In this document: positions 1 through 8,895 of the stretch, one piece after another | Layout: each line of letters opens with the position of its first letter | How positions within the stretch are numbered: the stretch's first letter is position 1 | From: Pseudomaricurvus albidus | GTDB taxonomy: Bacteria; Pseudomonadota; Gammaproteobacteria; Pseudomonadales; Cellvibrionaceae | DNA: 64,000 nt | Direction: 5' to 3' | NCBI RefSeq assembly: GCF_018863235.1 | Contig: NZ_JAHKRS010000001.1 | Location: 496,001 to 560,000 of the forward strand | The notes under the pieces: generated by a model | Databases searched by the model: none | Seen by the model: only the letters and a program-made list of their open reading frames with translations | What the model was told of the DNA's origin: nothing | Position numbers and translations under genes: made by a program

Positions 1-492
1 CGGCTCGTCGTAGAGTGTCTGGGTAACCACGTCCGGTTCGGTAAAGGGCAAGGCCACAATAATGGCATCCAGGTCGCCTTTTCGCAGTCGCTGACGCAGT
101 GTGGCCGTGTAGCCTTCTTCCACGTACAGGGGCATATCCGGGGCGATCTTCTGCAATTGGGGGATAAAATGCGGAAACAGGAATGGACCAATGGTAAAAA
201 TGGCTCCCACGTTGAGCGGGCTGCTGAGCTGATCCTTACCGGCGGTGGCCATTTCCTTGATCAAGGCGGTTTGTTCCAGAACCCGCTGTGCCTGTGCAAT
301 AATCTTCTCGCCAAGAGGCGTCGACTGAACCCGACTTTTGGAGCGCTCGAACAGCGCCACACCGAGTTCATCCTCGAGCTTTTTGACGGCGATACTCAGG
401 GTCGGCTGCGACACAAAGCAGCGTTCCGCCGCACGGCCGAAATGCTGTTCCTGTGCCAGGGTTACGATGTAGCGAAGTTCAGTCAACGTCAT
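1..492 (-). CDS. oxyR: OxyR-type LysR-family peroxide regulator (N-terminal part, cut by window edge)
   Basis: Reading leftward from ATG at 492, the frame is open to base 1, giving the first 164 residues. It starts MTLTELRYIVTLAQEQHF, which closely follows Pseudomonas OxyR, and continues with the LysR winged helix-turn-helix (AAERCFVSQPTLSIAVKKLE) and the start of the effector domain. OxyR family members sense hydrogen peroxide through a cysteine pair and activate catalase and peroxiredoxin genes. Those cysteines (199 and 208 in E. coli) lie outside this window, so redox sensing cannot be confirmed here. A candidate OxyR-type site lies just upstream. The LysR assignment is certain; OxyR rather than a close paralogue is likely. 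Confidence 0.85.
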   Translation of the reverse strand, partial: MTLTELRYIVTLAQEQHFGRAAERCFVSQPTLSIAVKKLEDELGVALFERSKSRVQSTPLGEKIIAQAQRVLEQTALIKEMATAGKDQLSSPLNVGAIFTIGPFLFPHFIPQLQKIAPDMPLYVEEGYTATLRQRLRKGDLDAIIVALPFTEPDVVTQTLYDEP

Positions 493-544
493 TGCAGCCA
501 CCTGTTTCAATCCACGAATGGCCTTATTCTGGCATAGAGTTCCT

Positions 545-581
545 ATAGACGAGAACTATTAGTTACATTTGACTTGATAAA
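545..581. promoter_or_regulatory. Candidate OxyR binding site between oxyR and the divergent SDR gene
   Basis: The intergenic region contains ATAG-N7-CTAT at 545-559, an exact match to half of the OxyR consensus ATAG-N7-CTAT-N7-ATAG-N7-CTAT. The next two quarter sites, at 567-570 and 578-581, are poor matches. The place, upstream of oxyR, fits the known autoregulation of this family. This is consensus matching by eye. Confidence 0.4.
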
Positions 582-630
582 TTTTCAGGTTGATATTGAG
601 CACCTTCTTTCACAGTAACTCAGGATCCTC

Positions 631-1524
631 ATGACCACGTCCTTCATCACACCGCCCCTGAAGACTGTCACCCTGCTGGGCTGTGGCGACATCGGCCAGC
701 GACTGGCTGCACGTCTTCCGGATGACACCGAAGTGGTGGGTATTCGCCGCTCCCCCTGCGAGCATCCGCGCATTGACTACCGGCAAGCGGACCTGAACGA
801 TCCGGACAGCCTGCACGCCAGCCTGCCACAAGACTCGGATGTCATCGTCATCACTCTGACCCCCAGTGAATTCAGCGACCAGGGTTATCAACAGGCCTAT
901 GTCGATACGGTGAAAAACCTGCTGGCAGCACTGGAATCCCGCACACCGCCGCGACTGATTCTGTTTGTGTCCAGTACCAGTGTTTATGGCCAAACCGACG
1001 GCCAGTGGATCGATGAGAACTCGGCCACGGAACCCCGAGGCTATGCCGGCAAACGGCTTCTGGAGGCGGAGCAACTGCTTACTGACAGTGGTTATACCAC
1101 CTGCGTGGTGCGCTTCTCGGGTATTTACGGCCCCGGGCGCCAACGGCTGATCCAACAGGTGCGCGAGGGCAAGGGCGCGCCAGCCGGCGACGACGGCGCC
1201 CTGTACAGCAATCGCATTCATGTGGACGACTGTGCCGGGGTCCTGGCACATCTGATGCGACTGATGCAGCAGCCACAAACAACAGGCCTCCAGCGCCTGT
1301 ATCTCGCCAGCGACTGTGAACCCTCGGATCTGGGTGACGTCAAACAGTGGCTGGCGCAACAGATGGGCTTTGGCCCGGATCACCTGCAACCGGGGCCGCA
1401 AGCACCGAGCCGGGCCAGCAAACGCTGTCGCAACCAGCGACTGCTCGACAGTGGCTACCAGTTTCAATACCCCACCTATCAACAGGGTTACCGGCAGGTG
1501 CTGGAGACCATGGGCATCGCTTGA
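631..1524 (+). CDS. NAD(P)-dependent SDR/epimerase-like protein (YeeZ type)
   Basis: 297 residues. The N-terminus has a Rossmann nucleotide-binding motif (LLGCGDIGQRLAARL). Later come the SDR landmarks FVSSTSVYGQ and a Tyr-x-x-x-Lys pair (GYAGKRLLEAE), then FSGIYGPGR, all typical of extended SDRs of the YeeZ group. The substrate is unknown. An AGGA ribosome site precedes ATG 631. The gene is divergent from oxyR and is followed 20 bases later by the FemAB-like gene on the same strand, so the two may be cotranscribed. Confidence 0.8.
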   Translation: MTTSFITPPLKTVTLLGCGDIGQRLAARLPDDTEVVGIRRSPCEHPRIDYRQADLNDPDSLHASLPQDSDVIVITLTPSEFSDQGYQQAYVDTVKNLLAALESRTPPRLILFVSSTSVYGQTDGQWIDENSATEPRGYAGKRLLEAEQLLTDSGYTTCVVRFSGIYGPGRQRLIQQVREGKGAPAGDDGALYSNRIHVDDCAGVLAHLMRLMQQPQTTGLQRLYLASDCEPSDLGDVKQWLAQQMGFGPDHLQPGPQAPSRASKRCRNQRLLDSGYQFQYPTYQQGYRQVLETMGIA

Positions 1525-1544
1525 CCGAAGGAGATCCGACATCC

Positions 1545-2705
1545 ATGCCTGAATTCCGGCTGATAGATTCGATTCACGAAGTCTCACCCACTGACTGGGA
1601 TGGTCTCTTCGATCAAGCCTCCAAGGGCCAGAGTGCGCGCTACCCGTTTATCCGGCATGGCTTTCTGGCGGCGCTGGAGGATTCCGGCTGCACCCAAACC
1701 GACACCGGCTGGACCCCCAAACACCTGCTGATTCACGACGGCGATCGTCTGATCGGCGCCATGCCCCTCTATCTGAAAGCCCACTCCTATGGCGAGTATG
1801 TGTTCGACTGGGCCTGGGCCGATGCCTACCGGCGCAACGGCCTCAATTATTACCCCAAACTGCTCAGCGCGATTCCCTTTACCCCCGCCAGTGGCCCGAG
1901 GCTGGCGCTGGCCGATGGCATTGATCCCCAACCCATGTTTGAGACTGTCAGTGAATTCCTGTCTGAAGCCTGCCTGACACACCACTGGAGCGGCTGGCAC
2001 TGTCTGTTTTATCCGGCGCAGCAGCAACCCCTCTGGAGGCCGCAACAGACACTGGCCAGAGTGGGCTGCCAGTTTCACTGGTTTAACCGAAACTACCGTG
2101 ATTTCGACGATTTTCTCGACACGTTTAACTCCCGAAAGCGCAAGTCGGTCCGTCGAGAACGGCGCAGTGTGAGCGAGGCCGGGGTCACTCTGACACGGCT
2201 GGTGGGCGATCAAATCAACGCCGACGACTGGGACAGGTTTTACTACTTCTACCACACCACCTATCTGAAGCGCAGCGGCAACACTGGCTACCTCAACCGG
2301 GAGTTTTTCGAGGCCATCGCCCGCAATCTGGGTGAGCAGATCTTGATGGTCAAGGCCGAGCAAGAGGGAGACACCATCGCCGCGGCCCTGTGCTTTTTCA
2401 ACGACACTCACCTCTACGGTCGCTACTGGGGCTGTCTGGAAGAGATCCCCGGCCTGCATTTTGAGGCCTGTTACTATCAGGGGATTGAGTTTGCCATTGA
2501 GCGAGGCATTCAGGTGTTTGATCCCGGCGCCCAGGGAGAGCACAAGATTCAGCGGGGCTTTGAACCCACACTCACCTATTCACAGCACTGGCTGGCGGAT
2601 GATCGCTTCCACGCGGCGGTGGCGGATTTTCTGCAGCGTGAAACCCCGGGGGTAGAGGCCTATCGGGAAGATTGTGCGGGGTATTTGCCGTTTAAAAACA
2701 CCTAG
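1545..2705 (+). CDS. FemAB/GNAT-like acyltransferase family protein (DUF482 / peptidogalycan-biosynthesis type)
   Basis: 386 residues. The open frame extends further upstream, but ATG 1545 (MPEFRLIDSIHEV) is preceded by GAAGGAG at 1527-1533 and is the sensible start. The sequence resembles the PF04339 family of GNAT-fold proteins: an early block HGFLAALEDSGC, then RKRKSVRRER, and a C-terminal block FDPGAQGEHKIQRGFEP. Members are annotated as peptidogalycan biosynthesis or GNAT proteins, but their reaction is not established. It is probably cotranscribed with the SDR gene upstream. Confidence 0.78.
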   Translation: MPEFRLIDSIHEVSPTDWDGLFDQASKGQSARYPFIRHGFLAALEDSGCTQTDTGWTPKHLLIHDGDRLIGAMPLYLKAHSYGEYVFDWAWADAYRRNGLNYYPKLLSAIPFTPASGPRLALADGIDPQPMFETVSEFLSEACLTHHWSGWHCLFYPAQQQPLWRPQQTLARVGCQFHWFNRNYRDFDDFLDTFNSRKRKSVRRERRSVSEAGVTLTRLVGDQINADDWDRFYYFYHTTYLKRSGNTGYLNREFFEAIARNLGEQILMVKAEQEGDTIAAALCFFNDTHLYGRYWGCLEEIPGLHFEACYYQGIEFAIERGIQVFDPGAQGEHKIQRGFEPTLTYSQHWLADDRFHAAVADFLQRETPGVEAYREDCAGYLPFKNT

Positions 2706-2741
2706 GCTTTCAACGCGACCCATACCTTTTCACCGAGCAGC

Positions 2742-3353
2742 TTACACCTTCTGAAACACCAGACAGCGGTTGTTGGCGGGCATGGCCACGTCCTCGATGA
2801 AACCCAGACCGTGGCTGGCCGCCACTTCGCACACCGCTTCAAAATCCCGGATCGCCCGGTGAGGGGCCTGCGACTTAAGCCACTCATTAAATTGGGCATT
2901 GCTGTCACTGGTGAACTGGCCGTTGTAGTTGAACGGGCCATAGATCACCAGCTTGCCACCGGGATTCAGCAATTTGGCCGCCCCTTGCAGCATCATTTTG
3001 GCTTCATCCCAGGACATGATATGGGCAGTGTTGGCCGTGAAAACACCGTCAAAAGGACCGAAATCCCACGAACTGGCAGCAACATCCAACACCAGCGGTG
3101 GCAGCAGGTTTTCGCCTGGATAATCGGCCATCCACAAGCCGATACCGGCGTGGTTTTCTTCCAGATCGCTGGTTTGCCATTGCAGGTGAGGCAATTGTCC
3201 GGCAAAAAACACCGCGTGCTGACCGGTGCCGGTACCGATTTCGAGGATTTTACCCGGCTCGGTAAAGTGCTTTTGCAATACGGCGAGAATCGGGGCTTTG
3301 TTGTTTTCACAGGCCTGTGAGAAAGGTCTGGCAGACATAGGGTTGAAAGACAT
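2742..3353 (-). CDS. DUF938 class I SAM-dependent methyltransferase-like protein
   Basis: 203 residues with an AdoMet-binding motif I (ILEIGTGTGQHAVFFA), an acidic residue after strand 2 (WQTSDLEEN), and the DUF938 signature around NTAHIMSWDEAKMM and LVIYGPFNYNGQFTS. The length is normal for DUF938. The substrate is unknown. It stands alone, convergent with the gene ending at 2705. Confidence 0.8.
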   Translation of the reverse strand: MSFNPMSARPFSQACENNKAPILAVLQKHFTEPGKILEIGTGTGQHAVFFAGQLPHLQWQTSDLEENHAGIGLWMADYPGENLLPPLVLDVAASSWDFGPFDGVFTANTAHIMSWDEAKMMLQGAAKLLNPGGKLVIYGPFNYNGQFTSDSNAQFNEWLKSQAPHRAIRDFEAVCEVAASHGLGFIEDVAMPANNRCLVFQKV

Positions 3354-3442
3354 GGAAACCGGGCCTTTGGTTGAAGGTGGCTTTTTGTGTCTTTACGTAT
3401 TTACGTCACCGACACCCAGGCTCTGGAACCCGCTATGAGCCA

Positions 3443-4255
3443 CTAGCGGTTTTTGGCAATAAACCGTGACAGCGCCTCAAACTTGTCGGGGTCGTTATCC
3501 ACAAAGCGCACCGTGAATTTGATGATGGAAGTGTCTACTTTATTTTCCCCCGCCGCAATACTGTGCAGATAGCCGTTGAGTCGCGCCACTTCTTCGCCAA
3601 TTTCAATATCCACCGCCGCCTGCTCAAACAACACCGGCAAACTGTCCTGCCGTTGCATCAGCCCCGCCACAGATTGCAGGCTCATATCGGTGAGTACACA
3701 GGGGCAGGTGACTCGGGCAAAACGCAGCTGGGCCTTGGCCCGGGCGGTCTTTTTGGCCGGCGCTTTGGGCGCGGGAGCTTCGACTTTTTTCTCGGCGCCA
3801 CCGGTGAGAACGTCCACCGAGGCAAAGGCCACCCGATCACCGGAAGCCGCCGATTTAATGGCATCTCGCGGGCTTTTACCGATTTTTACCAGCTGTTTGA
3901 TGGTTTTTTTGGTCAGCTCGTCAGAGGTGAACGGCTTGGTGATAAAGTCTGATACGCCGGCCTGGATGGCCTGGATAACAAAACTCTTGTCGCCACGACT
4001 GGTGACCATAATGAAAGGAGTGTCTTTGTAGGTGTCGTTGGATCTGACCCAGCGCAGCAACTCTTCTCCGCTCATACCGGGCATTTCCCAGTCACTGAGA
4101 ATCACATCAATGCGCTGTTTTTTCAGCTGGGCAATGGCGCGGTTGCCATCATTGGCATCGAACACTTCTGCTCCGGGAATCCGGTCCCGCAGCTGCTTCT
4201 TCACCATATCGCGAATAAAAGAAGCGTCATCCACCACCAAAAACCGAACCGCCAT
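3443..4255 (-). CDS. CheY-like response regulator with C-terminal PilZ-like domain
   Basis: 270 residues. Residues 1-125 form a receiver domain with the acidic pair DD at 9-10, the phosphoacceptor Asp55 (VILSDWEMPGMSG), a Thr/Ser switch (MVTSRG) and Lys107 (ITKPF). A charged Ala/Lys/Pro linker follows at about 150-172. The last ~95 residues (CVLTDMSLQSVAG through FTVRFVDNDPDKFEAL) look like a divergent PilZ domain, which in other proteins binds c-di-GMP; the N-terminal RxxxR motif is not clear. No histidine kinase is adjacent. Confidence 0.75.
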   Translation of the reverse strand: MAVRFLVVDDASFIRDMVKKQLRDRIPGAEVFDANDGNRAIAQLKKQRIDVILSDWEMPGMSGEELLRWVRSNDTYKDTPFIMVTSRGDKSFVIQAIQAGVSDFITKPFTSDELTKKTIKQLVKIGKSPRDAIKSAASGDRVAFASVDVLTGGAEKKVEAPAPKAPAKKTARAKAQLRFARVTCPCVLTDMSLQSVAGLMQRQDSLPVLFEQAAVDIEIGEEVARLNGYLHSIAAGENKVDTSIIKFTVRFVDNDPDKFEALSRFIAKNR

Positions 4256-4396
4256 GCCTACACCTGCCTCAAATCACACCGAACACCTTGTCCAGCGCAT
4301 TGTTTCCGGTTGAGGAAGACGTTTCACACTCGACGTTTACGGAATCTGTCTATCCCGCAACCCAAGTCATCGGCCGATTGCCCCAGGAGTTGAGGT

Positions 4397-5173
4397 TTAC
4401 GCCTCCTGTTGGCGCGTAAACACCCATTCTTTGGCCGAAGACATCCCTTCGTTAAAGCTGTAACCCTCATAATCGAAGCCTTTCAGCTGTTCGGCGTCGG
4501 TAATGCGGTTGTGAATGGCATAGGCACACATCAGGCCGCGGGCTTTTTTGGCGTAAAAACTGATGATCTTGTATTTGTCGCCTTTCCAGTCTTTAAACAC
4601 CGGCGTGATGATCTCGGCATTCAGAGCCTTGGGTTTGACCGACTTGAAGTACTCGTTGGACGCCAGATTGACCAGCACATCCGTTTTCAGGGTTTTCAGC
4701 TGCTGGTTGAGACCTTCCGTGATGGTTTCGCCCCAGAAGTCATAGAGGTTTTTACCCCGCTGATTTTCAAACTTGGTGCCCATCTCCAGACGATAGGGCT
4801 GCATCAGATCCAGGGGTCGCAACAGACCGTAGAGACCGGAGAGAATACGCAGGTGCTTCTGGGCAAATTTGAAATCGTCCGCCTTGAAGCTCTCAGCATC
4901 CAGACCGGTGTAGACATCGCCATTGAACGCCAGCACTGCCTGTTTGGCGTTGTCTGCTGTAAACGGCTGTGACCACTGCTGAAAACGGTCGTAATTGAGC
5001 ACGCCCAGCTTATCGCTGATGTGCATCAACTTGGACACATCCTGCGGCGCCAGGGCTTTCAGCTCATCAATCAGCAGCTGTGACTCTTGCAGATAGTCCG
5101 GCTGGGTACTCTGCTTGGTCTTGGCAGGGGTCTCGTAGTCCAGATTCTTCGCGGGGGATATCACCAGTAACAT
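4397..5173 (-). CDS. yaaA: YaaA family peroxide-stress protein
   Basis: ATG 5173 gives [16 protein letters not shown], the invariant YaaA N-terminus, and 258 residues, the usual family length; the longer frame is not used. It contains the conserved blocks [37 protein letters not shown] and KKARGLMC. YaaA limits intracellular free iron and DNA damage under peroxide stress in E. coli and belongs to a DNA-binding helix-hairpin-helix-like fold family. The nearby oxyR gene suits a stress role but is not adjacent. Confidence 0.93.
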   Translation of the reverse strand: MLLVISPAKNLDYETPAKTKQSTQPDYLQESQLLIDELKALAPQDVSKLMHISDKLGVLNYDRFQQWSQPFTADNAKQAVLAFNGDVYTGLDAESFKADDFKFAQKHLRILSGLYGLLRPLDLMQPYRLEMGTKFENQRGKNLYDFWGETITEGLNQQLKTLKTDVLVNLASNEYFKSVKPKALNAEIITPVFKDWKGDKYKIISFYAKKARGLMCAYAIHNRITDAEQLKGFDYEGYSFNEGMSSAKEWVFTRQQEA

Positions 5174-5259
5174 GTTCGGTTCTCTGCTGTTGTTCAATTT
5201 TCTTCTGTAGTTCAGTTCTTTGCGTGTTCAGCTTTCGTCGATATTGAAAGCGATAATGC

Positions 5260-5739
5260 TTATTCAGGCTTTAAAATATCCTGCCACCAGTTCAGCGGTG
5301 TGACGCCGTCGTCGGGATCGTAGACGTTGCCGTACATCCAGGCCACATCGTCGCTGGCGACACCGTTGAGGATGTTTTCAATTTGCTGAAAGCCACAACT
5401 GACGTGGATGCTGTACACCAGCATGCGCGGTGTTTCGATGTCCAGTTCGCCACCGAGCTTTTCCAGTGGCGGTGTGAGCTCATCCACCAGCTCGCTGCTG
5501 TCATCGCGGCAGAACACACGAATTGACAAGTTGCCGCTGCGCTCGATCAGGGAAAAGTCCTGTGTGCCCTGTTCAAGCTTGATCAAATCGCCACTGGCGA
5601 TGCCTTTGACAAACGCAGGTGATTTAACCAGTTGGCAACTGTTATCTTCGTGAACAATCACTTGCAGTCTCTCTGCCACGGGATTGCCATCTGCCCCAAT
5701 ACCGGCAAACAGCTCAATCACTTGCAACGCATTCGTCAT
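5260..5739 (-). CDS. Hypothetical protein, possibly DUF4265 family
   Basis: 159 residues with no signal peptide or membrane segment. It has an N-terminal block AERLQVIVHEDNSCQLVKSP and a GDLIKLEQG stretch reminiscent of DUF4265 proteins, then a C-terminal domain ending WMYGNVYDPDDGVTPLNWWQDILK. The function is unknown. It is divergent from the M48 protease gene across about 80 bases. Confidence 0.6.
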   Translation of the reverse strand: MTNALQVIELFAGIGADGNPVAERLQVIVHEDNSCQLVKSPAFVKGIASGDLIKLEQGTQDFSLIERSGNLSIRVFCRDDSSELVDELTPPLEKLGGELDIETPRMLVYSIHVSCGFQQIENILNGVASDDVAWMYGNVYDPDDGVTPLNWWQDILKPE

Positions 5740-5821
5740 AGTCGTATTCAGTCTCAGTTAATATAATGTCGGATATATAAGACAGGCATTATACGTGAAT
5801 AACACCAATAAGGAGATTGCT

Positions 5822-7111
5822 ATGGGCTATCGCGCTTATATCGCCAGCACATTACTGGCTTTACTGATGATCACCGGTTGTACCACCAACCCGGTAACCG
5901 GCGCGTCGGAGCTCTCTCTGATCTCTCCCACACAGGAACTCAGCATTGGCGCCCAGCAGTACGCGCCTTCCCAGCAATCGCAGGGCGGTCAGTACACGCT
6001 CGACCCGGAACTGACGCTCTATGTCAGTGAGGTGGGCAAGAAACTGGCCGCGGTCAGTGGCCGACCCGATTTGCCTTACGAATTCGTCGTGCTCAATAAC
6101 GACGTTCCCAATGCCTGGGCGCTGCCCGGTGGCAAGATCGCCATCAACCGCGGGCTGATCAGCAAACTGGAAGATGAAGCACAGCTGGCCGCGGTGCTGG
6201 CACACGAGATTGTTCACGCTGCCGCCGGTCACAGCGCGCAGCAGATGACTCAGGGGATGCTGCTGGGTATGGGCGGACAAATTGCCGGTATCATCGGCAG
6301 TCAGGCGGGCTACGGTGAATTGATCGGTATGGGCTCACAACTGGGCAGCGCCCTGATTCAGTCCCGCTACGGCCGCGACAAAGAACTGGAAGCCGATCAC
6401 TACGGCATGAAGTATATGGCCCGTGTAGGCTATGAGCCGGAAGCCGCGGTTGAGCTGCAGGAAACCTTTGTGAAGTTGTCTGAAGGTCGCAACAGCAACT
6501 GGCTGGAAGGACTGTTCGCCAGTCACCCGCCATCGGCCGAGCGGGTTATTGCCAACCGCAATTACGCCGCCAAACTCACTCCCGGCGTGCGCAACAAGCA
6601 GGCGTTCCAGAGAGCGGTGCGTCAGGTCAAAAAAGATCAGGCGGCCTACGACGCCAATCAACAAGCACTAAAAGCGGCCGGTAATGGCAATCTGGATGAA
6701 GCTCTGTCGCTGGTCAACAAAGCCATTCGGGCACAACCCAAAGAAACGCTGTTTTATGCCACCAAGGGTCAGTTTCAACTGAAACAAAAGGACTTCAAAG
6801 GTGCACTCAACAGTTTTAATCAGGCGCACAAGCTCTATCCCGAATATTTTTTACCGCTGTTGGGCAGCGGCATTGCCGCCCAGCAAATGAAATCCTATGC
6901 CCGTGCCGAACAGGATCTGGTGGAGAGCAGCAACCTGCTGCCCACTCAGATTGCCGCCTTCCATCTGGGAGAAGTCACTCTGGCACAGGATAAAAAATCG
7001 GAGGCCATTCGATATTTTCAGCAGGCCGCACAGGGCGGCGGCGAGATCGGGCAGGCATCCCAGGCGTACTTGCAGAAGCTGACCACCAACAGTCAGCAAG
7101 GCAGTAACTGA
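5822..7111 (+). CDS. M48-family metalloprotease lipoprotein with C-terminal TPRs (BepA/LoiP-like)
   Basis: ATG 5822 has a good AGGAG at 5811-5815 and gives 429 residues; a GTG in frame at 5795 lacks a ribosome site. A lipoprotein signal (LALLMITGC) is followed by an M48 zinc-protease domain with the motif HEIVH and the downstream Glu ligand in ELEADHYGMKYMARVGY. The last ~150 residues form TPR-like helices (NLDEALSLVNKAIRAQPKETLF; GALNSFNQAHKLYPEYF). This architecture matches BepA-type envelope proteases that help assemble or degrade outer membrane proteins. The exact partner is unknown. Confidence 0.87.
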   Translation: MGYRAYIASTLLALLMITGCTTNPVTGASELSLISPTQELSIGAQQYAPSQQSQGGQYTLDPELTLYVSEVGKKLAAVSGRPDLPYEFVVLNNDVPNAWALPGGKIAINRGLISKLEDEAQLAAVLAHEIVHAAAGHSAQQMTQGMLLGMGGQIAGIIGSQAGYGELIGMGSQLGSALIQSRYGRDKELEADHYGMKYMARVGYEPEAAVELQETFVKLSEGRNSNWLEGLFASHPPSAERVIANRNYAAKLTPGVRNKQAFQRAVRQVKKDQAAYDANQQALKAAGNGNLDEALSLVNKAIRAQPKETLFYATKGQFQLKQKDFKGALNSFNQAHKLYPEYFLPLLGSGIAAQQMKSYARAEQDLVESSNLLPTQIAAFHLGEVTLAQDKKSEAIRYFQQAAQGGGEIGQASQAYLQKLTTNSQQGSN

Positions 7112-7152
7112 GGTTGCTGGACGATCGAAAGATTCAACAGAGCAACACAAAA

Positions 7153-7187
7153 AAAGAGCCACGCTTTGCAGCAGTGGCTCTTTTTTT
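7153..7187. terminator. Bidirectional intrinsic terminator between M48 gene and phoU
   Basis: Ten-base arms AAAGAGCCAC (7153-7162) and GTGGCTCTTT (7174-7183) are flanked by A-rich and T-rich runs, with a short internal GCT/AGC pair. It serves the rightward M48 gene and the leftward pst-phoU operon. Confidence 0.88.
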
Positions 7188-7226
7188 AAGTGGCAAATAC
7201 TCGCCGATGAAAACATCCGGTCAAGA

Positions 7227-7946
7227 TTAATCGCTTTCGTTGACCTGACGTTCCATTTCCTTAACGCTGATATGGCGAACATCCAGACCTTTCACCAGAT
7301 AGATCACATGCTCGGCGATATTGGCGGCGTGATCACCGATACGCTCCAGCGCGCGCAGTGACCAGATGATGTTCAGTACCCGCGAAATCGAACGGGGATC
7401 TTCCATCATATAAGTGGCCAGCTCACGCATGGCCGACTTGTATTCCTGATCAACTTTTTTGTCTTCGTGAGCCACTTTCACAGCCAGATCCACATCAAAG
7501 CGGGCAAACGAATCCAGAGCCATGATCACCATTTGATGCACCAGAGACCCGATATGACGCAGCTCTACGTAACCTCGCGGTGCTTCACCATGCTCGTTCA
7601 AATGGATCGCCATTTTCGCCACTTTTTGCGCTTCATCACCCATGCGCTCAAGGTCGCGATTGATTTTTGCCACCGCCAACACCATACGCAAATCCGACGC
7701 CGCCGGTTGTCGGCGGGCCAGTACCATGGTGCAGTTTTCATCCAGGGTAACTTCGCGGTTATCGACTTCATCTTCGACAACCAGAACTTTTTCGGCCAGA
7801 TCGGAATCGGCCGAGGTAATGGCGGTTACAGCGTCGATGATTTGCTGTTCCACCAGACCGCCCATTTCCAGCAACTGGGTTTTCAGCTCTTCCAGATCGG
7901 CGTTGAACTGCCGCGAGATATGCTGATCGAGATTTAAATTATCCAT
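7227..7946 (-). CDS. phoU: Phosphate signalling protein PhoU
   Basis: 239 residues, normal length, with the two duplicated three-helix PhoU units (residues ~15-110 and ~120-220) and metal-binding motifs of the type ExxxDxxD (KVLVVEDEVDNRE) and ERIGDHAANIAE. PhoU links the Pst transporter to the PhoR/PhoB two-component system and represses the Pho regulon when phosphate is plentiful. It is the last gene of pstSCAB-phoU; no phoBR is in the window. Confidence 0.96.
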   Translation of the reverse strand: MDNLNLDQHISRQFNADLEELKTQLLEMGGLVEQQIIDAVTAITSADSDLAEKVLVVEDEVDNREVTLDENCTMVLARRQPAASDLRMVLAVAKINRDLERMGDEAQKVAKMAIHLNEHGEAPRGYVELRHIGSLVHQMVIMALDSFARFDVDLAVKVAHEDKKVDQEYKSAMRELATYMMEDPRSISRVLNIIWSLRALERIGDHAANIAEHVIYLVKGLDVRHISVKEMERQVNESD

Positions 7947-7978
7947 GCTTCACTCCAAGCTCTAATCTGTGGAACAAC

Positions 7979-8872
7979 TTAACCAAAGCGACCGGTAATG
8001 TAAGCTTCTGTCAACTTGTGATCCGGATTGGTGAACACTTTTTCCGTATCATTCACTTCCACCAGTTTGCCCAGGTGAAAGTAAGCGGTGCGGTTAGATA
8101 CCCGGGCAGCCTGTTGCATGGAGTGAGTCACAATGGCGATGGTGAAATTTTCGCTCAACTCGGCAATCAGCTCTTCAATTTTGGCGGTGGCAATCGGATC
8201 CAGTGCAGAGCAGGGCTCATCCATCAAAATCACTTCGGGACTTACCGCAATGGTGCGGGCAATGCACAGACGCTGTTGCTGACCACCGGACAAACCGGTG
8301 CCCGGGGAATGCAAACGATCTTTGACTTCTTTCCACAAACCGGCTTTCTGTAAGCTGGTTTCTACAATTTCATCCAGATCGGAACGACGGTTGGCCAATC
8401 CGTGAATGCGGGGACCATAGGCGACGTTATCGTAAATGGATTTGGGGAAAGGGTTGGGCTTCTGGAAAACCATTCCCACGCGCGCGCGCAGTTCAACCAC
8501 ATCCAGTTTGGGATCATAAAGATCCTGGTCTTCCAGATGCAGGCTGCCTTTGACGCGACAAATATCGATGGTGTCGTTCATGCGATTGAGACAGCGCAGG
8601 AACGTGGACTTACCACAACCCGACGGTCCAATCATCGACAGGACTTCGTTTTTGCCAATATCGAGACTGATGCCGTGAATGGCCTGCTCGTCACCGTAAA
8701 ACACTTCCACATCACGCAACTTCATTTTTGGATCATCCACAAAGGGATTACCCACAGGTTTGGCGGGCACGGGGGTATCCTGATCGACGCCTTCTTTCAC
8801 GTTGATGGCTTTCCCTGCAGCAGGCTCACTGCTGCTGGCCGGTATCTTGTCCAGTGGCTGGGCGATATCCAT
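7979..8872 (-). CDS. pstB: Phosphate ABC transporter ATPase PstB
   Basis: ATG 8872 ([11 protein letters not shown]) has GAGGAT six bases upstream; the longer frame would overlap pstA. Of 297 residues, the first ~45 are a variable extension. The ABC domain has Walker [10 protein letters not shown]-loop [19 protein letters not shown], signature [16 protein letters not shown], Walker [14 protein letters not shown] and the H-loop VTHS. It powers phosphate import through PstCA. Confidence 0.96.
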   Translation of the reverse strand: MDIAQPLDKIPASSSEPAAGKAINVKEGVDQDTPVPAKPVGNPFVDDPKMKLRDVEVFYGDEQAIHGISLDIGKNEVLSMIGPSGCGKSTFLRCLNRMNDTIDICRVKGSLHLEDQDLYDPKLDVVELRARVGMVFQKPNPFPKSIYDNVAYGPRIHGLANRRSDLDEIVETSLQKAGLWKEVKDRLHSPGTGLSGGQQQRLCIARTIAVSPEVILMDEPCSALDPIATAKIEELIAELSENFTIAIVTHSMQQAARVSNRTAYFHLGKLVEVNDTEKVFTNPDHKLTEAYITGRFG

Positions 8873-8895
8873 AGAATTATCCTCGTTAACGGTTA

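Noticed and set aside
157-537. 126-codon open frame on the plus strand
   Set aside because: It is antisense to the clearly recognisable oxyR N-terminus and has no ribosome site or known pattern.
1584-2543. Long open frame antisense to the FemAB-like gene
   Set aside because: The plus-strand protein has family motifs and a ribosome site; the antisense product is low-quality sequence, as with the other shadow frames over atpA, mnmG and uvrD.
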